From: Vibrio diabolicus
GTDB taxonomy: Bacteria > Pseudomonadota > Gammaproteobacteria > Enterobacterales > Vibrionaceae
Assembly: GCA_001048675.1 (NCBI GenBank)
Contig: CCKK01000023.1
Coordinates: 372,001 to 436,000, forward strand
Length of the DNA: 64,000 bases
Direction of reading: 5' to 3'
Every line of letters begins with the position of its first letter. Position 1 is the stretch's first letter. The notes below the pieces were generated by a model. It was not told where the DNA came from. It ran no database searches and saw only the letters and a program-made list of their open reading frames with translations. Positions 38,191 through 46,768 of this stretch are shown here, piece after piece. Made by a program: the position numbers and the translations under genes.

Positions 38191-38309
38191 CATAGCTGTG
38201 TATAATGTGATCGTTTTTGCGTGAACGCACTCTCAAAGGATCTGTTGTTGGCGGTTTTTATACTATGCTGCTAATTACTTAGAGTGCATTTTTGATTCGT
38301 TTAGCTCAG

Positions 38310-38333
38310 ATGCAAAAGCAGTATCTTTTGCAT
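38310..38333. repeat. Perfect inverted repeat in the hfq leader
   Basis: ATGCAAAAG-CAGTAT-CTTTTGCAT, a 9-base stem with a 6-base loop, 50 bases before the hfq start. It may be a hairpin in the hfq mRNA leader or an operator; there is no T run to make it a terminator. Confidence 0.6.
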
Positions 38334-38383
38334 TGCACCACTAGCTAAATAATTACAACTACAAATTAAATAAGGAAAATAAA

Positions 38384-38647
38384 ATGGCTAAGGGGCAATC
38401 TCTACAAGACCCATTTCTAAACGCGCTACGTCGTGAGCGTATCCCGGTATCTATCTACCTTGTGAATGGTATTAAACTACAAGGTCAGATCGAATCGTTC
38501 GATCAATTTGTGATCCTGCTGAAGAATACTGTTAACCAAATGGTGTACAAGCACGCGATCTCAACAGTTGTGCCGGCTCGTCCAGTGAGCCATCACAGCG
38601 GTGAACGTCCACAAGGTGAGCGTCCACAAGAGAAATCAGAAGATTAA
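38384..38647 (+). CDS. hfq: RNA chaperone Hfq
   Basis: Encodes 87 residues. Hfq forms a hexameric ring that pairs small RNAs with mRNAs. The Sm1 motif (VSIYLVNGIKLQGQIESFDQFVILL) and Sm2 (YKHAISTVVP) are exact for the family. The short C-terminal tail has two copies of GERPQ. AAGGAAA precedes the ATG. It is in the miaA-hfq-hflX-hflK-hflC cluster, as in E. coli. Confidence 0.98.
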   Translation: MAKGQSLQDPFLNALRRERIPVSIYLVNGIKLQGQIESFDQFVILLKNTVNQMVYKHAISTVVPARPVSHHSGERPQGERPQEKSED

Positions 38648-38685
38648 TTCTTCATCGAGTATTTTTAAAATAAGGAGTTGATTGC

Positions 38686-39975
38686 TTGTTTGACCGTTAT
38701 GAATCCGGTGAGCGAGCCGTACTTGTTCATATCAACTTCACGCAAGAAGGTGAATGGGAAGATCTGGCTGAGTTCGAAATGCTGGTTTCTTCTGCTGGGG
38801 TAGAGGCGCTACAAGTGGTAACTGGTAGTCGTCAATCCCCACACCCGAAATACTATGTCGGAGAGGGTAAGGCCCAAGAGATTGCTACTGCGGTACAGTC
38901 GACAGGTGCTGAAATTGTGATTTTTAATCACGCCCTCTCTCCTGCCCAAGAACGTAACCTCGAAGCACTGTGCCAATGTCGAGTTCTCGACCGCACTGGT
39001 CTTATTCTCGATATCTTTGCTCAACGAGCTCGAACACACGAAGGTAAGCTACAGGTAGAGCTGGCTCAACTTCGTCATATCTCTACTCGTTTGATTCGTG
39101 GTTGGACGCACCTTGAAAGGCAGAAAGGGGGTATCGGTTTACGTGGCCCGGGTGAAACCCAGCTGGAAACCGACCGTCGCTTATTGCGTGACAGAATCAA
39201 AGCCATCCTGCGACGCTTAGACAAAGTAGCGAAGCAGCGTGAACAAGGGCGCCGCGCCCGAAATCGAGCTGAAATCCCAACGGTTTCACTTGTGGGTTAC
39301 ACCAACGCGGGTAAGTCGACACTCTTCAACCGTATTACAGAAGCTGGCGTGTATGCCGCTGATCAACTATTTGCTACTTTGGACCCGACTTTACGTAAGA
39401 TAGAGTTAGCAGATGTTGGGCCTGCCATTTTGGCTGACACGGTTGGTTTTATTCGACATTTGCCTCACGACTTGGTTGCGGCCTTCAAGGCAACCTTGCA
39501 GGAAACGCAAGAAGCTGACATTTTGTTACATGTTGTTGATGCCAGTGATGAGCGTTTTCGTGAGAATATTCAAGCTGTTCATGAAGTACTAGAAGAGATC
39601 GACGCACATGAGGTGCCGACTCTGGTTGTCATGAACAAAATCGACAATCTAGATTCGCAGAAACCACGTATAGAACGAGACGAGGAAGGCGTACCTCGCG
39701 CAGTTTGGGTTTCAGCAATGGATGGGTTGGGCATTGATGTCCTGTTTGAGGCACTGACGGAACGTCTGGCGTCACAAATGGTCGAGCATCAGTTGCGAAT
39801 TCCTCCACAGTATCAAGGACGATTCCGTAGTACCTTCTTCCAAATGAAGTGTATTCAACGTGAGGAATATGACCAGGATGGTAACTTGTTGATCGATATT
39901 CGAATGCAGCAAGTAGATTGGTCTAGACTTGAAAAAAGAGAAGGGGCAGTTTTGACTGGCTTTATAGTCACTTAA
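38686..39975 (+). CDS. hflX: Ribosome-associated GTPase HflX
   Basis: Encodes 429 residues from a TTG at 38686, supported by AAGGAG 8 bases before it and by the conserved N terminus FDRYESGERAVLVH. HflX splits or rescues ribosomes under heat and other stress. The HflX domain and linker precede a GTPase domain with G1 GYTNAGKST, G3 DTVGF and G4 MNKID. The glycine-rich segment GGIGLRGPGETQLETDRR is typical. Confidence 0.96.
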   Translation: MFDRYESGERAVLVHINFTQEGEWEDLAEFEMLVSSAGVEALQVVTGSRQSPHPKYYVGEGKAQEIATAVQSTGAEIVIFNHALSPAQERNLEALCQCRVLDRTGLILDIFAQRARTHEGKLQVELAQLRHISTRLIRGWTHLERQKGGIGLRGPGETQLETDRRLLRDRIKAILRRLDKVAKQREQGRRARNRAEIPTVSLVGYTNAGKSTLFNRITEAGVYAADQLFATLDPTLRKIELADVGPAILADTVGFIRHLPHDLVAAFKATLQETQEADILLHVVDASDERFRENIQAVHEVLEEIDAHEVPTLVVMNKIDNLDSQKPRIERDEEGVPRAVWVSAMDGLGIDVLFEALTERLASQMVEHQLRIPPQYQGRFRSTFFQMKCIQREEYDQDGNLLIDIRMQQVDWSRLEKREGAVLTGFIVT

Positions 39976-40020
39976 AGGACTGCTACAGTATAACGTCATA
40001 TCAAATGATGGAGCTTTCTA

Positions 40021-41226
40021 ATGGCGTGGAATGAGCCTGGAAATAACAACGGCAACAATGGCCGCGATAATGACCCTTGGGGTAATAATAATCGTGGTGG
40101 CCAGCGTCCTGGTGGCCGAGATCAAGGTCCGCCAGATTTAGATGAAGTGTTCAATAAACTGAGTCAAAAACTGGGTGGCAAGTTTGGTAAAAAAGGCGAC
40201 GGTGGTTCTCCAATCGGCGGCGGTGGTGGTAGTGCAATTGGCTTTGGCGTGATTGCTCTTATTGCTGTTGCAGTTTGGTTCTTCGCTGGTTTTTACACCA
40301 TCGGTGAAGCAGAGCGTGGTGTTGTGCTGCGTTTAGGTAAATACGATCGTATCGTAGACCCAGGCCTTAACTGGCGCCCTCGCTTTATTGATGAATACGA
40401 AGCGGTAAACGTACAAGCGATTCGTTCACTACGTGCATCTGGTCTAATGCTGACTAAAGACGAAAACGTCGTAACAGTCGCGATGGATGTTCAGTACCGA
40501 GTGACTGACCCATACAAATACTTGTACCGTGTAACCAATGCAGACGACAGCTTGCGTCAAGCAACGGATTCTGCACTACGTGCAGTAATTGGTGACTCAT
40601 TGATGGATAGCATTCTAACTAGTGGTCGTCAGCAAATTCGTCAAACTACGCAAGAAACACTGAACCAAATCATTGATAGCTATGATATGGGGCTGGTACT
40701 TGTTGACGTAAACTTCCAGTCTGCGCGTCCACCAGAGCAAGTGAAAGATGCGTTTGATGATGCAATCGCAGCTCGTGAGGATGAAGAGCGTTTCATCCGT
40801 GAAGCTGAAGCATACAAGAACGAAATTTTGCCGAAGGCAACGGGTCGTGCTGAACGTTTGAAGAAAGAAGCACAAGGTTACAATGAGCGTGTCACTAACG
40901 AGGCTCTTGGTCAGGTAGCACAGTTCGAAAAACTACTACCAGAATACCAAGCGGCACCAGGTGTAACGCGTGACCGTCTGTACATTGACGCAATGGAAGA
41001 AGTGTACTCAAGCACTTCGAAAGTGTTGATTGACTCGGAATCAAGCGGCAATCTTCTGTACCTTCCAATCGATAAGTTGGCGGGCCAAGAAGGTCAGGCA
41101 GACACAAAACGTAAATCGAAGTCATCTTCAACCTACGATCAAATTCAACTGGAGTCTGAGCGTACACAAGAAGACACTTCGAACACGCAGTCTCGTTCAA
41201 CAGGTTCACGTCAAGGGAGATACTAA
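40021..41226 (+). CDS. hflK: FtsH protease modulator HflK
   Basis: Encodes 401 residues. HflK and HflC form a large cage in the inner membrane around the FtsH protease and limit its access to membrane proteins. The N terminus is rich in Asn and Gly (about 1-80), then one membrane segment (about 78-98), an SPFH domain (starting FYTIGEAERGVVLRLGKY) and a coiled coil. GGAG lies 8 bases before the ATG. hflC follows after 2 bases. Confidence 0.97.
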   Translation: MAWNEPGNNNGNNGRDNDPWGNNNRGGQRPGGRDQGPPDLDEVFNKLSQKLGGKFGKKGDGGSPIGGGGGSAIGFGVIALIAVAVWFFAGFYTIGEAERGVVLRLGKYDRIVDPGLNWRPRFIDEYEAVNVQAIRSLRASGLMLTKDENVVTVAMDVQYRVTDPYKYLYRVTNADDSLRQATDSALRAVIGDSLMDSILTSGRQQIRQTTQETLNQIIDSYDMGLVLVDVNFQSARPPEQVKDAFDDAIAAREDEERFIREAEAYKNEILPKATGRAERLKKEAQGYNERVTNEALGQVAQFEKLLPEYQAAPGVTRDRLYIDAMEEVYSSTSKVLIDSESSGNLLYLPIDKLAGQEGQADTKRKSKSSSTYDQIQLESERTQEDTSNTQSRSTGSRQGRY

Positions 41227-41228
41227 GA

Positions 41229-42209
41229 ATGCGTAAGTTAATGATCCCTGTATTGGTAATCGCACTGGCATTAATGTTGATGTCTCTGTTTGTGATTCCT
41301 GAAGGTGAACGCGGTATCGTGGTTCGATTTGGTCGTGTTCTTAAAGACAACAACGACATCACTCGAATTTACGAGCCTGGTTTGCATTTCAAGATGCCTC
41401 TGTTTGACCGTGTGAAACAACTTGATGCACGTATCCAAACGATGGATGGCCGTGCAGACCGTTTCGTAACGTCTGAGAAAAAAGACGTTATTATTGATAC
41501 CTACGTGAAGTGGCGTATTGAAGACTTTGGTCGTTACTACCTAGCGACAGGCGGTGGTAATTCGCTAACGGCGGAGGCACTACTTGAGCGTAAAGTAACG
41601 GATGTGCTTCGTTCTGAAATCGGTGCTCGTGAAATCAAACAGATTGTATCTGGTCCACGTAACGATGATGTACTACCAGAAGATGCAAGTGCAGATGTTG
41701 TCGCAACTGAAGCGGCACGTGAAGCGCTTGAGATTGATGGTGAACGTGACCTAATTATGTCTGAAGTATTGAAAGACACGCGTGAAAGCGCGATGAAAGA
41801 CTTGGGTGTTCGTGTTGTTGATTTCCGCATGAAGAAAATCAACCTGCCTGATGAAATCAGTGAGTCTATCTACCGTCGTATGCGTGCAGAGCGTGAGTCT
41901 GTAGCTCGTAAGCACCGTTCTCAAGGTCGTGAGAAAGCGGAAGTTATTCGTGCTCAAGCTGAGCTAGAAGTGGCAACCATTCTAGCTGAAGCTGATAAGA
42001 CTGCTCGTGTAACACGAGGTGAAGCGGATGCAGAAGCAGCGAAGATTTATGCTGAAGCATACAACAAAGACCCTGAATTCTTTAGCTTCCTACGTTCGCT
42101 ACGTGCGTATGAGAAGTCCTTCAGTTCTAAGAGCGATATCCTGGTACTTGATCCGAAGAGTGAGTTCTTCCAATACATGAACCAGTCGAAGGGCGGTATG
42201 GAGAAATAA
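41229..42209 (+). CDS. hflC: FtsH protease modulator HflC
   Basis: Encodes 326 residues with an N-terminal membrane anchor (about 4-21) and an SPFH domain (EGERGIVVRFGR). It pairs with HflK, and the starts are translationally coupled (hflK stop and hflC ATG two bases apart). A terminator follows. Confidence 0.97.
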   Translation: MRKLMIPVLVIALALMLMSLFVIPEGERGIVVRFGRVLKDNNDITRIYEPGLHFKMPLFDRVKQLDARIQTMDGRADRFVTSEKKDVIIDTYVKWRIEDFGRYYLATGGGNSLTAEALLERKVTDVLRSEIGAREIKQIVSGPRNDDVLPEDASADVVATEAAREALEIDGERDLIMSEVLKDTRESAMKDLGVRVVDFRMKKINLPDEISESIYRRMRAERESVARKHRSQGREKAEVIRAQAELEVATILAEADKTARVTRGEADAEAAKIYAEAYNKDPEFFSFLRSLRAYEKSFSSKSDILVLDPKSEFFQYMNQSKGGMEK

Positions 42210-42228
42210 TCTCAGCGTCAAATGAAAC

Positions 42229-42254
42229 AAAAGGCTCCTTAGGGAGCCTTTTTT
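42229..42254. terminator. Terminator between hflC and the DUF2065 gene
   Basis: AAAAGGCTCC / GGAGCCTTTT stem followed by T residues, between convergent genes. Confidence 0.88.
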
Positions 42255-42271
42255 GTATCTGATGCTAAGTG

Positions 42272-42457
42272 CTAGCTCATCATTATGGCGATTACGGCTC
42301 CAGCAACTACTAGGCAGCCACCGATGCGTCGTAGCTGATTGTTGGGCTGTTCACTTAATTGAGCCACCATATTCCGCCAACCGTTTGGAGCAATGAGTGG
42401 TCCAATGCCTTCCACGATCAAGACGAGCCCAATCGCCAACCATATGGATTCAGACAT
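42272..42457 (-). CDS. DUF2065 family small membrane protein (YjeT type)
   Basis: Encodes 61 residues, with an N-terminal hydrophobic segment, a NGWRN core and a second hydrophobic segment. This is the DUF2065/YjeT family, function unknown, usually found between hflC and purA, as here. In E. coli it is on the same strand as its neighbours; here it is on the opposite strand. Confidence 0.82.
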   Translation of the reverse strand: MSESIWLAIGLVLIVEGIGPLIAPNGWRNMVAQLSEQPNNQLRRIGGCLVVAGAVIAIMMS

Positions 42458-42629
42458 ACCGCTTTCCAGTCGAATAAAGAAAACTAAATACTATCAGTGA
42501 TATGCTGATTTCAAAATGAGCAAAGCAGCAAGATGACATTCTGGTAGCAACTCTGTGAACAAAAAATGACTGCAAGAAGCGTGATTCGGTGCTAGAATCC
42601 ATTTTTAACTAGCAATCAGACTTGGAAAG

Positions 42630-43946
42630 ATGGGAAATAACGTAGTCGTTCTAGGCACCCAATGGGGTGACGAAGGTAAAGGTAAAATCGTAGACCTTTT
42701 AACTGAAGATGCAAAATACGTGGTACGCTACCAAGGCGGTCACAACGCAGGTCATACTCTCGTAATTGACGGTGAAAAAACCGTTCTTCACTTAATTCCA
42801 TCAGGTATCCTTCGCGATAACGTAAAATGTGTTATCGGTAACGGTGTTGTACTATCACCTGAAGCTCTACTTAAAGAAATGAAACCTCTTGAAGAGCGCG
42901 GTATTCCAGTACGCGAGCGTCTTTTCATTTCTGAAGCATGTCCGCTAATTCTTCCTTACCACGTTGCAATGGACCAAGCTCGCGAAATCGCTCGCGGTAA
43001 AAAAGCTATCGGTACAACAGGTCGTGGTATCGGTCCAGCATACGAAGATAAAGTTGCTCGTCGCGGTCTACGCGTTGGCGACCTATTCGATATGGAATCG
43101 TTCGCTGAGAAGCTAAAAGAAGTCATGGAGTTCCATAACTTCCAACTAGTTAACTTCTACAAAGCAGAACCAGTAAGCTATGAAGCTGTGCTTGAAGAAG
43201 CAAAAGGCTACGCAGAGCTACTTACTTCAATGGTTATCGACGTAACTGATGAACTAGACGCAGCACGTAAGCGCGGCGATAAGATCATGTTCGAAGGTGC
43301 ACAAGGTACGCTACTTGATATCGACCACGGTACTTACCCATACGTAACGTCTTCTAACACGACTGCTGGTGGTGTTGCTGCAGGTTCAGGTTTTGGTCCT
43401 CGTCACATCGGTTACATCTTGGGTATCGCGAAAGCGTACTGTACTCGCGTTGGTGCAGGTCCATTCCCGACAGAACTATACGATGGTCTAGATAAGCAAG
43501 ATCCAATTGGTAAGCACTTAGGTGAAGTTGGCCACGAGTTCGGTGCGACAACTGGTCGTCTACGTCGTACAGGTTGGTTCGATGCTGTTGCTATGCGTCG
43601 TGCGATCCAAATCAACTCTGTATCTGGTTTCTGTCTAACTAAACTAGACGTACTAGATGGTCTAGAAGAGCTAAAAATCTGTACTGGTTACAAGATGGAA
43701 GATGGCTCTGTGCTAGAAGTTTCTCCGATGGCTGCTGAAGCATTCGAAAAAGCAACGCCAATCTACGAAACAATGCCTGGTTGGTCTGAGAACACATTCG
43801 GTGCTAAAGCGCTAGAAGATCTACCACAAGCGGCTCTTAACTACATCAAGCGTATTGAAGAGCTAACAGGTGTGCCTGTAGATATCATTTCAACAGGTCC
43901 TGACCGCAACGAAACTATCATCAAGGTTCATCCATTCGAAGCTTAA
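42630..43946 (+). CDS. purA: Adenylosuccinate synthetase
   Basis: Encodes 438 residues. PurA makes adenylosuccinate from IMP, aspartate and GTP, the first step towards AMP. The GTP-binding loop GDEGKGKIVD (about 14-23), the IMP-site segment GTTGRGIGPAYEDK (about 130-143) and ISTGPDRNE at the end are present. GGAAAG precedes the ATG. Confidence 0.97.
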   Translation: MGNNVVVLGTQWGDEGKGKIVDLLTEDAKYVVRYQGGHNAGHTLVIDGEKTVLHLIPSGILRDNVKCVIGNGVVLSPEALLKEMKPLEERGIPVRERLFISEACPLILPYHVAMDQAREIARGKKAIGTTGRGIGPAYEDKVARRGLRVGDLFDMESFAEKLKEVMEFHNFQLVNFYKAEPVSYEAVLEEAKGYAELLTSMVIDVTDELDAARKRGDKIMFEGAQGTLLDIDHGTYPYVTSSNTTAGGVAAGSGFGPRHIGYILGIAKAYCTRVGAGPFPTELYDGLDKQDPIGKHLGEVGHEFGATTGRLRRTGWFDAVAMRRAIQINSVSGFCLTKLDVLDGLEELKICTGYKMEDGSVLEVSPMAAEAFEKATPIYETMPGWSENTFGAKALEDLPQAALNYIKRIEELTGVPVDIISTGPDRNETIIKVHPFEA

Positions 43947-43967
43947 TTGATAGTCGTGAAAGATTGC

Positions 43968-43995
43968 AAAAGCCGACCTTCTGGTCGGCTTTTTT
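43968..43995 (+). terminator. Rho-independent terminator after purA
   Basis: AAAAGCCGACC-TTCT-GGTCGGCTTTTTT, a strong GC stem with a T run. Confidence 0.92.
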
Positions 43996-44073
43996 GTATC
44001 TGAACAAAAAACGGCAGTGATTCTCATATGGCAAATTTTTGCCGCTGAGTCTAAGTCAGAGGCAAAAATTGTC

Positions 44074-44100
44074 TAAAGCTTAGCTGGTTTTTGCCGATAA
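44074..44100 (+). promoter_or_regulatory. Flagellar sigma-28 (FliA) promoter of motX
   Basis: TAAAGCTT, an 11-base spacer and GCCGATAA match the sigma-28 consensus (TAAAGTTT-N11-GCCGATAA) at 15 of 16 positions. It lies about 65 bases before the motX start. Confidence 0.85.
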
Positions 44101-44165
44101 GGTTATCAAGCAGAGGAGATCCTTCATCGATCTTTGGTTTCTTAGATACCTTAAAGAGTACGTTT

Positions 44166-44801
44166 ATGAAGTTACGAACAGTGGCTGCTTCACTGTTATT
44201 GACCTTGGTAGCTACCACAGCGAAAGCCAATGTTGCTGATGTGGGGGCGCCAGTTCCTATCTACACCGAAGCAGAGCTGATAAAGCTTATTGAGCAAAAT
44301 AAGCACTTACAACGTGTGCGCGCTGATAACTGCCAGCTGGTGGAGGATATCGTTGCTCGTGCGACTCGAATTAACTTGCCCGCTTATGAATTTCTTTACG
44401 GCGACATGTTGGCGTGGGGTGTGTGTGTCGAGCAAGATGTCGAACTGGGCCTTTACTACATCGAAAATGCAGCACATCAGGGATTACCTGCCGCGCTAGA
44501 GCAGATTGGCCGATACTATTCGCGTGGCACTTTAGTGCAGCAAGATAAAGAACGAGCAATTCCTTACTTGCGAGAAGCCGCCTCAATGGGAAACCTAAAT
44601 GCGCGTATTCATTTAGCCGAATTGCTCCTGCGTGATTACGGCAGCCCACTTGATTACGAAGATGCGTATCGTTGGTTATATAACTCTGTCACAGCAGATA
44701 AGCGGCAGCATAAGCGTATCACTGTATTGAGAAATGGCCTTGAGCAGCGCATGCCACAAAACGTTATTGCTCGAGCTAAACGGCGAGATACCTTTTGGTA
44801 A
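44166..44801 (+). CDS. motX: Sodium-driven polar flagellar motor protein MotX
   Basis: Encodes 211 residues from the ATG at 44166; the open frame extends upstream but the signal peptide (MKLRTVAASLLLTLVATTAKA) begins here. MotX is periplasmic and with MotY forms the T ring that holds the PomAB stator at the flagellar base. It is made of Sel1/TPR-like repeats (about 70-190, for example GLYYIENAAHQGLPAALEQ and AIPYLREAASMGNLNARIH). The cysteines near the N-terminal region are conserved in MotX. A sigma-28 promoter upstream agrees with late flagellar expression. It is separate from the other flagellar genes. Confidence 0.9.
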   Translation: MKLRTVAASLLLTLVATTAKANVADVGAPVPIYTEAELIKLIEQNKHLQRVRADNCQLVEDIVARATRINLPAYEFLYGDMLAWGVCVEQDVELGLYYIENAAHQGLPAALEQIGRYYSRGTLVQQDKERAIPYLREAASMGNLNARIHLAELLLRDYGSPLDYEDAYRWLYNSVTADKRQHKRITVLRNGLEQRMPQNVIARAKRRDTFW

Positions 44802-44830
44802 TGTCTTATCAAGGCAAACAACTTCATACA

Positions 44831-44857
44831 ACAAAGCCCACATAATGTGGGCTTTGT
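44831..44857. terminator. Bidirectional terminator between motX and hmp
   Basis: A 12-base perfect stem (ACAAAGCCCACA / TGTGGGCTTTGT) with a 3-base loop between convergent genes. Confidence 0.88.
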
Positions 44858-44885
44858 TGTTTTCCCGAAGAGTAATCTTGAGCGA

Positions 44886-46070
44886 TTAAACGACTTTGTG
44901 TGGACCGAAGCATTCGTAATGGAATTGCTCTTGTGGTACGCCAAGTTCTAATAGTTGTTTCGCTACGTGCTGCATAAATCCTACAGGACCACAGAAGTAC
45001 ACCTGCACGTTATCTTGCTTTAATGCGGCTTCAATTTCATACAGATTGACAAAACCCTTGAAGTGGAAGTCTTCACCTAGCTTGTCTTCTGCCGTTGGGT
45101 GGTTATACCAAACGAGCGCGTTCATGTTTTCTTTCGCCGCGACTAGTTGGTTCACGTGTTGCTTGAAAGCATGCTGTTGACCATTTTCTGTTGCATGAAC
45201 CCAAGTTACAGGTGCTTGATGTGCTGAGAGACTTTCTAGCATGGACAGCGTTGGCGTAAGTCCTACACCTGCAGAAATTAGAACAACGGGTGTTTGTGGT
45301 TCGGCATCCATAAAGAAATCACCGGCAGGGGCGGCAAGCTGCACTTTTTCGCCAATGTTCAGGCTATCGTGCAGGAAGTTCGATACTTTTCCGCCTTCTT
45401 CACGTTTTACCGAGATACGGTAAGTGTTCTCTTGGACCGCAGAAGATAGGCTATATTGGCGAATTTCTTGGCTTTCTAACTGGTCACTGTTGATATAGAT
45501 GCCAAGATATTGTCCCGGTTTATACGGTGCCACTTTTTGGCCATCGGTTGGCTTAAACACAAAGCTGCAAATGTGTTCGCTCTCGATTTGTTTATCGACT
45601 AATTCAAATTCGCGTAGACCGCGCCAGCCGCCTTCCAAAGCTTCATTTTGTTGGTAAATTTGCTCTTCACGCTGAATAAATACATTCGCAAGTACGCCGT
45701 AAGCCTCAGCCCAAGCATCCAACACTTCTTGACCTGGATTAAAAAGCTCATCAATCGTCGCAAGTAAGTGTTTACCAACGATTTGGTACTGATCTTCTGT
45801 GATCAAAAAGCTCGTGTGTTTATGCGCAATTTTTTCTACTGCGCCAAGTAGAGCTGGCAAATTTTCAATATTGGCAGCATAGGCGCAGATGGCGTTGAAT
45901 AGCGCTTCACGCTGATCGCCGTTACGCTGGTTACTCATATTAAAAATATCTTTCAACTCAGGGTTATGAGTAAACATACGTTCGTAAAAGTGCGCGGTCA
46001 GTTTTGGTCCCGTTTCGGCGATAAGTGGTGCGGTCGCTTTGACGATCTCGATGGTTTGATTGCTGAGCAT
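44886..46070 (-). CDS. hmp: Nitric oxide dioxygenase (flavohemoglobin) Hmp
   Basis: Encodes 394 residues (E. coli Hmp 396). Hmp converts NO and O2 to nitrate using NAD(P)H. The globin domain (1-140) has the haem proximal His in EKIAHKHTSF and distal residues in AHFYERMF. The FAD domain (about 150-255) has the RQYSLSS motif, and the NAD domain has LISAGVGLTPTLSM and the YFCGPVGFM ending. AGGAAG lies 7 bases before the ATG. It is divergent from nsrR with two NsrR-like sites between them. Confidence 0.96.
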   Translation of the reverse strand: MLSNQTIEIVKATAPLIAETGPKLTAHFYERMFTHNPELKDIFNMSNQRNGDQREALFNAICAYAANIENLPALLGAVEKIAHKHTSFLITEDQYQIVGKHLLATIDELFNPGQEVLDAWAEAYGVLANVFIQREEQIYQQNEALEGGWRGLREFELVDKQIESEHICSFVFKPTDGQKVAPYKPGQYLGIYINSDQLESQEIRQYSLSSAVQENTYRISVKREEGGKVSNFLHDSLNIGEKVQLAAPAGDFFMDAEPQTPVVLISAGVGLTPTLSMLESLSAHQAPVTWVHATENGQQHAFKQHVNQLVAAKENMNALVWYNHPTAEDKLGEDFHFKGFVNLYEIEAALKQDNVQVYFCGPVGFMQHVAKQLLELGVPQEQFHYECFGPHKVV

Positions 46071-46086
46071 AAGGGCTTCCTACTTT

Positions 46087-46109
46087 AAGTTGTATTTATA
46101 ATGCATGTT
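46087..46109. promoter_or_regulatory. NsrR-like operator 1
   Basis: A 23-base imperfect palindrome (AAGTTGTATTT-N-TAATGCATGTT type) that matches the gammaproteobacterial NsrR consensus (AAGATGCATTT...AAATGCATCTT) at about 18 of 23 positions. It lies 17 bases before the hmp start. Confidence 0.7.
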
Positions 46110-46111
46110 TA

Positions 46112-46134
46112 AAGTTGTATCTCAAATGTATCTT
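46112..46134. promoter_or_regulatory. NsrR-like operator 2
   Basis: A second match (AAGTTGTATCT / AAATGTATCTT arms), 25 bases from the first centre to centre, also about 18 of 23 to the consensus. Two tandem copies between hmp and nsrR make the assignment stronger. Confidence 0.7.
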
Positions 46135-46227
46135 TCGATCAAGAAAAGATTTACACTTTTATCGATAGCTCAAGTTTGGCGTTTTAGTGTCACCAGCGAG
46201 TTATTGAGTCGCACTTTGGGAGAGAAT

Positions 46228-46653
46228 ATGCAGTTAACGAGCTTTACTGATTATGCGTTGAGAACCTTAATTTTCTTGGCTTCGTTGCCGGAAGATGAGT
46301 TAACTAATATCACTGAAGTGACGGATTTATTTGGTGTGTCACGTAACCATATGGTCAAAGTTATCAACCGTTTAGGGCAACTAGGTTATGTCCACACCGT
46401 GCGTGGAAAAAACGGTGGTATTCGGCTGATGAAACCTGCTTCTGAAATCACAGTAGGTGGTGTGGTGCGAGATTTAGAGCCGTTAGATTTGGTCAATTGC
46501 GGCGTAGATTTTTGCCATATTACTCCTGCCTGTCGTCTCAAAGATAAATTGGCAAAAGCAAAAAGTGCCTTTTTGGCGGAGCTGGATGATTGCACGATCG
46601 AATCCTTGCTGAGCGACAATTCTGAGTTGTTGATCTTACTGGCTCGTCCTTAA
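46228..46653 (+). CDS. nsrR: Nitric oxide-sensing repressor NsrR
   Basis: Encodes 141 residues from the ATG at 46228, the E. coli length; the open frame extends upstream but outside the family. NsrR is an Rrf2-family repressor whose Fe-S cluster is destroyed by NO, releasing genes such as hmp. The winged helix is in the first 70 residues, and the three cluster cysteines are at 91, 96 and 102 (NCGVDFCHITPAC). It begins the nsrR-rnr-rlmB run and is divergent from hmp, its expected target. Confidence 0.95.
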   Translation: MQLTSFTDYALRTLIFLASLPEDELTNITEVTDLFGVSRNHMVKVINRLGQLGYVHTVRGKNGGIRLMKPASEITVGGVVRDLEPLDLVNCGVDFCHITPACRLKDKLAKAKSAFLAELDDCTIESLLSDNSELLILLARP

Positions 46654-46768
46654 CTCATTTGCACGTCTAGAGTCGATCTCGATCATTCTTTTTTCAAAGC
46701 AATTCTGTAGCTTATCGAGAGACTCAGATATACTAGCCATATACCTTCCTTGCTAGATAGGCGTGCCT

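Noticed and set aside
38193..38206. Full promoter TTGACA/TATAAT before hfq
   Set aside because: TTGACA at 38187 and TATAAT at 38201 are only 8 bases apart, far too close; TATAAT alone may still be a -10.
46105..46227. Longer NsrR with 41 extra N-terminal residues
   Set aside because: The extension overlaps both NsrR-like operators and is not family sequence; the ATG at 46228 gives the exact E. coli length.
46763..46768. Upstream GTG start of rnr
   Set aside because: It is only two codons before the ATG at 46769 and has no better ribosome binding site.
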